In this document: in pieces, positions 4,867 through 12,862 of the stretch
Numbering within the stretch: the stretch's first letter is position 1
Layout: each line of letters starts with the position of its first letter
Source: an uncultured Collinsella sp.
GTDB taxonomy: Bacteria > Actinomycetota > Coriobacteriia > Coriobacteriales > Coriobacteriaceae
NCBI GenBank assembly: GCA_902494465.1
Contig: CABUTH010000039.1
Span: forward strand, 1-12,862
Length of the DNA: 12,862 nucleotides
Reading direction: 5' to 3'
Position numbers and translations under genes: made by a program
Notes under the pieces: model-generated
Told to the model about the DNA's origin: nothing
Database searches by the model: none
The model's input: only the letters and a program-made list of their open reading frames with translations

Positions 4867-5970
4867 ATGAAGTTCACCGTCAGCCAGAGCTCGCTTACAC
4901 AAGCCATCGGCGTCGTTATGAAGGGTGTCGCTTCGGCATCCACCCTTCCCATCCTGTCGGGCGTGCTCGTCAAGGCGCAAGACGGCATCTTGGAATTCCA
5001 GACCTCTAACTACACCATCTCGATCCGTCATCGCATCGCGGCGCATGTCGAAGAAGAGGGCGAGATGGTTATCCCCTGTAAGATGCTCTCCAATATCACC
5101 AAGACTCTCCCCGATGCCCCGGTCACCTTTGAGCTGTCCGAGCGCCAGGTGCTGATCAGTTGCGAGAAGAGCTCTTTCCGCCTGAACACGCTCGATGCCA
5201 ATGACTTCCCTGAGTTTCCGGCCTATGCCATCGAGAGTGCCGTGGAGCTGCCGACCGATATCTTGTCCGAGATGGTCGGCCGCGTGTGGCGCGTCACCTC
5301 GACCGACAAGGCTCGCCCCATCCTGGGCGGCGTGCACATGAAGGTCGAGAACAACACCGTGCGCCTGGTGGCGACCGATTCCTTCCGCTTGGCCGTGTGC
5401 GATACGCAGGTCGAGACCTCGACCCTCGAGGGCTCCTTTGAGCTCAACGTTCCGGCTGACGCCTTTAACGACGCACTGAACATCATGGCCAGCCAGGCGA
5501 CCATCATGATCGGGGCTACCGACACCCAGGTCGTCTTTGAGGCCGGCAACACCACCTACGTGTCGCGTCGTATCGAGGGCGTGTACCCCAACTACAAGCA
5601 GCTCATCCCCGATTCGTGCGTGACGAGCGTCAAGATTGACGTCGCCGCCTTTAACGCCGCCCTCAAGCGCGTGGCCGTTATCGCGAGCGCCAACCCCGCC
5701 GTCAAGTTCGAGATCGATGTCGAGAACGGGCAGATGGGCCTGTCCTCCATTTCCAATGACCAGGACCTTGCGCAGGAGACGATCGATGTCGAGGCCGAGG
5801 GCGAGTCGGGCACCATCGCCTTCAACTACCACTACATCTTCGGCTGCCTCAATGCCCTGTCCAAGGAGAAGGAGATCACGCTGGAGCTCAAGAGCTACTC
5901 GCAGGCGGGCATCTTCAAGTCCTACGACAAGATCAACTACCTGTACCTGGTTATGCCGGTCCGCATCTAG
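4867..5970 (+). CDS. dnaN: DNA polymerase III beta subunit (sliding clamp)
   Basis: A 367-residue sliding clamp that encircles DNA as a dimer and tethers polymerase III and other partners. The N-terminus MKFTVSQSSLTQAI, the motif ATDSFRLAV (169-177) in the second domain and the C-terminal YLVMPVRI, which lines the partner-binding cleft, are family hallmarks. The length matches the usual 360-380, giving three clamp domains of about 120 residues each. The ATG at 4867 has AGAAAGG at 4851-4857, a modest ribosome binding site. It follows the putative origin spacer and precedes recF by 10 bases, so recF is likely co-translated. Nothing is abnormal in the sequence. Confidence 0.98.
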   Translation: MKFTVSQSSLTQAIGVVMKGVASASTLPILSGVLVKAQDGILEFQTSNYTISIRHRIAAHVEEEGEMVIPCKMLSNITKTLPDAPVTFELSERQVLISCEKSSFRLNTLDANDFPEFPAYAIESAVELPTDILSEMVGRVWRVTSTDKARPILGGVHMKVENNTVRLVATDSFRLAVCDTQVETSTLEGSFELNVPADAFNDALNIMASQATIMIGATDTQVVFEAGNTTYVSRRIEGVYPNYKQLIPDSCVTSVKIDVAAFNAALKRVAVIASANPAVKFEIDVENGQMGLSSISNDQDLAQETIDVEAEGESGTIAFNYHYIFGCLNALSKEKEITLELKSYSQAGIFKSYDKINYLYLVMPVRI

Positions 5971-5980
5971 CAACCGCCCT

Positions 5981-7087
5981 ATGACCATGTTCGCCCGCGA
6001 TCTTTCCGTCGCGCACTACCGCAGCTTCGATAGTTATCGCCTTGCCCTGGACGAGGGCGTGACGATACTTGCGGGACCCAACGCGGCGGGAAAGACCAAT
6101 CTCATAGAGGCGCTGCAGCTGCTGACGAGCGGCGCCTCGTTTAGGCATCCGACCGCAGCCGAGCTCGTCCATGATGGCGTGGGCTCGTGCAAGGTCGAGC
6201 TGAGGCTCGAGGGCGACGGCCGCGTGCTTGATATGGGATTGAGCGTGGAGGACGGTAAGCGCTCGTTTAGCCGCAACGGCAAGAGGTGCTCTGCCGCCGG
6301 TGTGCGCGGGGCTCTGCCGAGCGTGCTGTTTTGCCCCGACCATCTGGACATGGTTAAGCGAGGCGCCAGTGTGCGCCGCGCCGCCCTCGATGACTTTGGC
6401 ATGCAGCTGAGCGCACGTTATGCCGATCTTGCGAGCACCTATGGACGCTGCGTGACCCAGCGTAACGCCCTGCTCAAGGAGACCTGGTGCTGTCGCGAGA
6501 TGCTCGGCGCGTGGAACGATTCGATTGCCCGCGCGGGCTCGGCCCTGCTTGTGCACCGGTTGGCCCTGCTCGACCGGCTGGCGGGCCATGTGCACACTGC
6601 CTACGGGCAAGTGGCATCCGGTGAGGCTGCCAACGTGACCTATACGTCCACGCTGGGGGATTTGCCCCAGGTCGATGATCGCGAAGAGCTGAAGGGCTGG
6701 GCGTACGAGCGCATGCTGGCTGCCCTTGATGAGCACGCCGACGAGGAAATTCGCCGCGGCGTGACGTTGGTGGGACCGCATCGCGATGAGATTGAGTTTA
6801 CCGTGGCGGGTCGCTCCGCCCGTTCATTTGCCAGCCAAGGTCAGCAGCGAACGTTGGTTCTGGCCTGGAAGGTGGCGGAGGTGGCCGTGGCTCGCGATGT
6901 CCTGGGCACCGCCCCGTTGCTGCTTTTGGACGACGTGATGAGCGAACTCGACGGCGAACGCCGCGGTGCTTTTCTGCGGCTGATCGGCGATGATATCCAG
7001 ACGGTCATAACCACGACCAACCTGGGGTATTTTACCGATGACCTGCTTGATCGAGCCAAGGTGGTGAGCATGGGTGAGACGTGCTAA
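5981..7087 (+). CDS. recF: DNA replication and repair protein RecF
   Basis: A 368-residue SMC-like ATPase that binds gapped DNA and, with RecO and RecR, helps load RecA. The start MTMFARDLSVAHYRSF fits the family. Walker A is GPNAAGKT (32-39), the ABC-type signature SQGQQRT is at 285-291, and Walker B LLLLDDVMSELD contains Asp317 and Asp318. The frame is open further upstream into dnaN, but that part is an Arg/Ser-rich shadow, so ATG 5981 (or ATG 5987, two codons later) is the start. There is no Shine-Dalgarno sequence in the 10-base gap after the dnaN stop, suggesting coupled translation. The end overlaps the next gene by 14 bases. Confidence 0.96.
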   Translation: MTMFARDLSVAHYRSFDSYRLALDEGVTILAGPNAAGKTNLIEALQLLTSGASFRHPTAAELVHDGVGSCKVELRLEGDGRVLDMGLSVEDGKRSFSRNGKRCSAAGVRGALPSVLFCPDHLDMVKRGASVRRAALDDFGMQLSARYADLASTYGRCVTQRNALLKETWCCREMLGAWNDSIARAGSALLVHRLALLDRLAGHVHTAYGQVASGEAANVTYTSTLGDLPQVDDREELKGWAYERMLAALDEHADEEIRRGVTLVGPHRDEIEFTVAGRSARSFASQGQQRTLVLAWKVAEVAVARDVLGTAPLLLLDDVMSELDGERRGAFLRLIGDDIQTVITTTNLGYFTDDLLDRAKVVSMGETC

Positions 7088-7637
7088 TTACGAGCGCGAG
7101 AGCGAAACGGTTGCCTTCAGTGGATTTTTGAACGCAGAGCGTCAGCGCATCCTGGCGGCCGCGACACCTGAGCGCCGCGCGCAGATGGAGGCTGCCGAGG
7201 AGTCGCGCGCGGTCTATCGCGCGTGGAACGCGGTGTGCTCGGGCACGCGCGAGGGGCGGCATGTGACGGGCTTGCGCTACCTGCCCGAGTCCAATGAGCT
7301 GCTGGTATATCTCGATTCGCCCTCGTGGACGCAGGAAATGACGCTGTTGCGCGAGATCATCCGCGCGCGCATGGAGCGCGCCGGTGCGCATGTGGACGGC
7401 CTGGTGTTCAAAACCACCGCGCCGGGTCACACGCCGCCCGCCGCCAAGGAACGCCTGCGCCCGGCGACGACCGAGCGCCCGCCGGCCCCGCACGCCGACC
7501 TAAGTGAGGCCGAGCGCACCGAGATTGAGCGCCAAGTGGCGCCCATCGAAGACCAAAAACTGCGCGAGGCCCTCGAGAATGCCATGAGAGCCAGTGCCGA
7601 GTGGGCCAAGGGCGTAGAAAGCAAAAAAGAGCCTTAA
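7074..7637 (+). CDS. dciA: DUF721 / DciA-family protein, probable replicative helicase loader
   Basis: A 187-residue protein with a DUF721 domain at about residues 44-115: Trp51 in VYRAWNAVC, then LLVYLDSPSWTQEMTLLREII (77-97), which carries the typical SPxWxxEL-like core. DciA is the ancestral bacterial loader of the DnaB helicase in lineages without DnaC or DnaI, and actinobacteria encode this family right after recF. A charged, Pro-containing tail (about 116-187) follows the domain and is probably flexible. The GTG start at 7074 lies inside recF, overlapping it by 14 bases, with AAGGTGGTG a few bases upstream as a possible ribosome binding site. It is the last gene before the terminator at 7664. 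The family assignment is by motif; helicase loading is by analogy. Confidence 0.85.
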   Translation: MRRANYERESETVAFSGFLNAERQRILAAATPERRAQMEAAEESRAVYRAWNAVCSGTREGRHVTGLRYLPESNELLVYLDSPSWTQEMTLLREIIRARMERAGAHVDGLVFKTTAPGHTPPAAKERLRPATTERPPAPHADLSEAERTEIERQVAPIEDQKLREALENAMRASAEWAKGVESKKEP

Positions 7638-7663
7638 ATCGCATCTGGTGGCCTTGTAGAGCC

Positions 7664-7693
7664 AAATACCCTCGTTCCCGAGGGTATTTTTTT
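7664..7693 (+). terminator. Intrinsic terminator after dciA
   Basis: AAATACCCTCG (7664-7674) pairs perfectly with CGAGGGTATTT (7679-7689) around the loop TTCC, and the T-run extends to 7693. It ends the dnaN-recF-dciA transcript and separates it from gyrB. Confidence 0.93.
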
Positions 7694-7700
7694 ACGATAA

Positions 7701-9773
<2,073 letters not shown>

Positions 9774-9779
9774 TCCCTG

Positions 9780-9880
9780 CGGCTTTCCCAGCCACCGCAC
9801 CTTCGCCCTCAATCGTCGGTCGCGTACCCAAGTACGCTTCCCTCCTCTTTCGGGCGAATCTGCGGCACCTGGAAAAGCCG
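9780..9880. repeat. Large nested imperfect palindrome in the gyrB-gyrA spacer
   Basis: A 101-base structure: CGGCTTT (9780-9786) pairs with AAAGCCG (9874-9880), CCAG (9788-9791) with CTGG (9869-9872), CCGCA (9795-9799) with TGCGG (9861-9865), and TTCGCCC (9802-9808) with GGGCGAA (9852-9858). Inside, GCGTAC-CCAA-GTACGC (9822-9837) is a perfect hairpin. No T-run follows, so it is not a standard terminator. It could be a dispersed intergenic palindromic repeat, an mRNA processing or stability element, or a regulatory RNA structure. The rest of the spacer holds only the gyrA ribosome binding site. Confidence 0.8.
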
Positions 9881-9928
9881 TCTCCGTGGTAGGGAACTAA
9901 TGGACCACGCAAACCATGAGGAGGTAAC

Positions 9929-12670
9929 GTGGCAGACGATATCAACAATAACGAGGGTATGGGCGAGGCCGGCGACGCCGGTATGCCCGACGATCTGAAG
10001 CGCCTGCTCGCCCGTGCTGAGCAGGGCGAGGACGGCGATCCTGACGCCTATAACCCCGATGCCGATGATGATGAGGAAGAAGACGACGACGCCGAGCTCG
10101 AGGAGAGCTTTGGCGAAGTCGATCGCGGCGCCTCGGCCGGCGAGGATATCAACGGCGGCCAGCTCCAGATTTCGGAGTTCGGTCGCGAGATGAAGCAGTC
10201 GTTCATCGAGTATTCGATGTCGGTTATCACGGCGCGCGCCCTGCCGGACGTGCGCGACGGCTTAAAGCCGGTGCACCGCCGCATCCTGTACGCGATGAAC
10301 GAGAGCGGCATCTACCCCAACCGACCGCACAAGAAGTCGGCCTGGACGGTCGGCGAAGTTATCGGTAAGTACCACCCGCACGGTGACTCCGCGGTCTATG
10401 AGGCCATGGTCCGCCTGGCGCAGTGGTTCTCCATGCGCACGCCGCTCATCGACGGTCACGGCAACTTCGGCAACATCGACGGCGACGGCGCGGCGGCCAT
10501 GCGTTACACCGAGAGCCGCCTGGCAAAGCCCGCCATGGAACTGCTGCGCGACCTGCAGAAGGATACCGTCGACTGGCAGCCCAACTACGACGAATCGCTT
10601 GCCGAGCCCGTGGCGCTGCCTGCGCGCTTCCCCAACCTGCTGGTCAACGGCAGCCAGGGCATCGCCGTCGGCATGGCCACCAACATCGCCCCGCATAACC
10701 TCACCGAGGCGATCGAGGCCACCTGCTACCTGATCGACAACCCCGACGCCACCGTTGACGAGCTCATGCAGATCATGCCAGGTCCGGACTTCCCCACCGG
10801 CGCCATCATCATGGGCAGCGCCGGCATTAAGCAGAGCTACGAGACCGGCCGCGGCTCCATTACCGTGCGTGCTAAGGCACATGTGGAGTCCACCAAGACC
10901 GGCCGCAACCGCCTGGTCTTTACCGAGATTCCCTACATGGTCAACAAGGGCACCCTGCAGGAGAAGATCGCCCAGCTCGTCAACGACAAACGCATCGAGG
11001 GCATCTCGGATATGCGCGATGAGTCCAACCAGAAGGGCATCCGTCTGGTCATCGAGCTCAAGAAGGGCGTCATTCCGCAGGTCGTGCTCAACAACCTGTA
11101 TAAGTACACCTCGCTGCAGACGACCTTTGGCGCCAACAACCTGGCACTCGTCAACGGCGTTCCCAAATGCCTGAGCCTGCGCGAGATGCTGCAGCACTAC
11201 ATCGACCACCAGGTCGACGTCGTCACCCGCCGCACCCGCTTCGACCTTAAGAAAGCCCAGGCCCGCGCTCATATCCTCGAGGGTTACCTGATGGCCCTTG
11301 ACCATATCGACGAGGTCATTAGCATCATCCGCTCCTCGCAGACCGACTCCGAGGCCAGCAGCCGCCTGATCGAGCGCTTTGGCTTTACGCCCGAGCAGAC
11401 CACGGCCATCCTCGAGATGAAGCTGCGCCGCCTGACCGGCCTGGAGCGCGACAAGATCCAAGAAGAGTTGGACGGCCTGCGCCGCGCCATCGCCTACTAC
11501 GAGGACCTGCTGGCGCACGAGGAGAAGATCCTGGGCGTCATCAAGGAAGAGATGCGCGAGATCTCCAAGAAGTTTGGCGACAAGCGCCGCACCGAGATCA
11601 GCCAGGTTGAGAAGGACCTGGATGTCGAGGACCTCATCGCCGACGAGGATATGGTCGTGACCATCACCCACACCGGCTACGTTAAGCGTATCCCGGTGGC
11701 TGCCTACCGTGCCCAGAAGCGCGGTGGCAAGGGCGTGTCGGGCGTCAACCTCAAAGAGGATGACGTTATCGATGAGATGTTCATCGCGTCCACGCACGAG
11801 TACGTGCTGTTCTTCTCGAGCAAGGGCAAGGTCTATCGTCTGAAGGTGCACGAGCTGCCGGTGGGTACGCGCCAGGCGCGCGGTACCGCGATCGTCAACC
11901 TGCTGCCCTTCGAGGAGGGCGAGAAGATCGCGAGCGTCATCAGCTGCCGCGAGTTCCCGGCCGACGAGTACCTGATGTTTGCCACAAAGAGCGGCATGGT
12001 CAAGAAGACCGTGATGAGCGCATATGACCGCAGCCGTCGCGACGGCCTGATCGCTATCAACCTGCGTGACGACGACGCGCTGCTGAATGTGCGCCGCGTG
12101 CGCGAGGGCGACAAGATTATCCTGGCCACCACCGCAGGCAAGGCGATCATGTTCTCCGAGGAGCAGGTGCGCGCCACCGGCCGCGATACCAGCGGCGTTC
12201 GCGGTATCGGTATGAAGGACGGCGTGAGCGTTCTGGGCATGGAAGTCACTAACGGCAACGGTGATCTGTTCGTCATCACCGAGCGCGGCTACGGCAAGCG
12301 CACGCCGGTCGCGGACTACCCGGAGCAGAATCGCGGCGGCCAGGGCGTCTACACCATTCAAATGACCGAGCGCAAGGGCAACCTCGCGGCAATGAAGACG
12401 GTGGGCCCGCAGCACGAGCTGTTCATCGTGACGGAGGGCGCGACGGTCATTCGCGTTAAGACCGACGAGATCAGCCAGACTGGCCGCGCCACCCAGGGCG
12501 TCAAGATGATGACCGTCGACGACAACGACCGCATCTGCGCCGTAGCCCGCATGACGGCAGCCAAGGAAAAACCCGAAGGCGAGGGCGCCGAGGCCGCAGT
12601 CGACACCGAAGAGGCCCCAGTCGACCTGGGCGACGGCAATGATATGCCAGAGGATCTCCTAGACGAGTAA
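9929..12670 (+). CDS. gyrA: DNA gyrase subunit A
   Basis: The 913-residue breakage-reunion and DNA-wrapping subunit of gyrase. The GTG start at 9929 has AGGAGG at 9919-9924. An acidic N-terminal extension of about 75 residues ([11 protein letters not shown] at 44-54) precedes the usual start of the fold near [18 protein letters not shown]. The catalytic Tyr is Tyr193 in RYTE. The quinolone-determining segment reads [12 protein letters not shown] (147-158), with Ser154 and Glu158 at the E. coli 83 and 87 positions, i.e. the susceptible form. The GyrA box QKRGGKG (596-602) begins the wrapping C-terminal domain, which marks a true gyrase rather than topoisomerase IV. The tail is again acidic ([18 protein letters not shown]). 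It lies 155 bases after gyrB across a large palindrome and ends at the terminator at 12711. Confidence 0.97.
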   Translation: MADDINNNEGMGEAGDAGMPDDLKRLLARAEQGEDGDPDAYNPDADDDEEEDDDAELEESFGEVDRGASAGEDINGGQLQISEFGREMKQSFIEYSMSVITARALPDVRDGLKPVHRRILYAMNESGIYPNRPHKKSAWTVGEVIGKYHPHGDSAVYEAMVRLAQWFSMRTPLIDGHGNFGNIDGDGAAAMRYTESRLAKPAMELLRDLQKDTVDWQPNYDESLAEPVALPARFPNLLVNGSQGIAVGMATNIAPHNLTEAIEATCYLIDNPDATVDELMQIMPGPDFPTGAIIMGSAGIKQSYETGRGSITVRAKAHVESTKTGRNRLVFTEIPYMVNKGTLQEKIAQLVNDKRIEGISDMRDESNQKGIRLVIELKKGVIPQVVLNNLYKYTSLQTTFGANNLALVNGVPKCLSLREMLQHYIDHQVDVVTRRTRFDLKKAQARAHILEGYLMALDHIDEVISIIRSSQTDSEASSRLIERFGFTPEQTTAILEMKLRRLTGLERDKIQEELDGLRRAIAYYEDLLAHEEKILGVIKEEMREISKKFGDKRRTEISQVEKDLDVEDLIADEDMVVTITHTGYVKRIPVAAYRAQKRGGKGVSGVNLKEDDVIDEMFIASTHEYVLFFSSKGKVYRLKVHELPVGTRQARGTAIVNLLPFEEGEKIASVISCREFPADEYLMFATKSGMVKKTVMSAYDRSRRDGLIAINLRDDDALLNVRRVREGDKIILATTAGKAIMFSEEQVRATGRDTSGVRGIGMKDGVSVLGMEVTNGNGDLFVITERGYGKRTPVADYPEQNRGGQGVYTIQMTERKGNLAAMKTVGPQHELFIVTEGATVIRVKTDEISQTGRATQGVKMMTVDDNDRICAVARMTAAKEKPEGEGAEAAVDTEEAPVDLGDGNDMPEDLLDE

Positions 12671-12710
12671 GAGGCCCTAGCTGGTAAAAATCATCAGACC
12701 CCATATATCG

Positions 12711-12743
12711 GCGGTCGGCGCACTGCGCGCCGACCGCTTTTTT
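12711..12743 (+). terminator. Intrinsic terminator after gyrA
   Basis: GCGGTCGGCGC (12711-12721) pairs perfectly with GCGCCGACCGC (12727-12737) around a five-base loop, followed by six T (12738-12743). It ends the gyrA transcript 40 bases after the stop codon. Confidence 0.93.
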
Positions 12744-12808
12744 GAAAACCTTGGGACCCCATGGTCGCTGGGCTGGCGAGATGGTTTTGGTTTGTCGCGA
12801 GTTCCGCA

Positions 12809-12845
12809 CGCAAAGAAGGCCACTTAATGTGGCCTTCGTCTTGCG
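12809..12845. other. Second hairpin downstream of gyrA
   Basis: GAAGGCCAC (12815-12823) pairs with GTGGCCTTC (12829-12837) around TTAAT, and CGCAA (12809-12813) with TTGCG (12841-12845) outside a small bulge. No T-run follows on plus and only a short A-rich stretch precedes it. It may be a back-up or opposite-strand terminator, or part of an element beyond the window. The rest of 12744-12862 shows no gene. Confidence 0.5.
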
Positions 12846-12862
12846 CAGGACTGTCCGAGCAG

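Noticed and set aside
5636..5980. Upstream extension of the recF frame
   Set aside because: The residues are Arg/Ser/Pro shadow of dnaN, and the family N-terminus begins at ATG 5981.
10367..10402. Possible quinolone-resistance change in GyrA
   Set aside because: Ser154 is intact and Glu158 is a normal residue at that position in many Gram-positive gyrases.
10262..12415. Long open frame on the minus strand opposite gyrA
   Set aside because: It is rich in His, Asp, Leu and Val in the pattern produced by GC-rich codons read backwards, and it lies fully opposite a certain gyrA.

Overview
This window is a bacterial chromosome replication-origin region. Gene content and order (yidC-yidD-rnpA-rpmH leftward; dnaA-dnaN-recF-DUF721/dciA-gyrB-gyrA rightward), the high-GC coding sequence and the DUF721 gene directly after recF point to an actinobacterium. 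An extra ATPase gene between rpmH and dnaA, the long Ala/Pro-rich DnaA linker and the general protein style suggest class Coriobacteriia, perhaps a Collinsella-like gut organism. That assignment is from memory of these families; no search was possible.

Left arm (1-1190, minus strand): the 5' part of yidC, then yidD, rnpA and rpmH. They form one leftward operon driven by a strong sigma70-type promoter at 1263-1292. Region 1191-1535 is the first part of the putative origin and holds DnaA-box-like 9-mers of an unusual type (TTTTCAACA).

Origin operon (1536-4628, plus strand): a 450-residue protein with a GHKL/HATPase domain, a long Gln/Pro/Tyr/Met-rich linker and a C-terminal winged-helix-like domain, followed 15 bases later by dnaA. 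The first gene carries two more TTTTCAACA-type boxes inside its low-complexity segment. The dnaA-dnaN spacer (4629-4866) is the second half of the putative origin. It has further boxes, a run of CTA/TTA trinucleotides resembling DnaA-trios, and an AT-rich tract.

Right arm (4867-12670, plus strand): dnaN, recF and dciA are tightly packed and end at a clear intrinsic terminator (7664-7693). gyrB and gyrA follow, separated by 155 bases that contain a large nested imperfect palindrome. gyrA ends at an intrinsic terminator (12711-12743), and another hairpin lies near the window edge.

Together the genes cover initiation (DnaA), clamp (DnaN), helicase loading (DciA family), repair (RecF), supercoiling (GyrAB), and leftward ribosome, RNase P and membrane-insertion functions. 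The points of most interest are the uncharacterised ATPase/winged-helix protein co-encoded with DnaA, an apparent co-change of DnaA recognition residues and DnaA boxes, and the DnaA-trio-like element.
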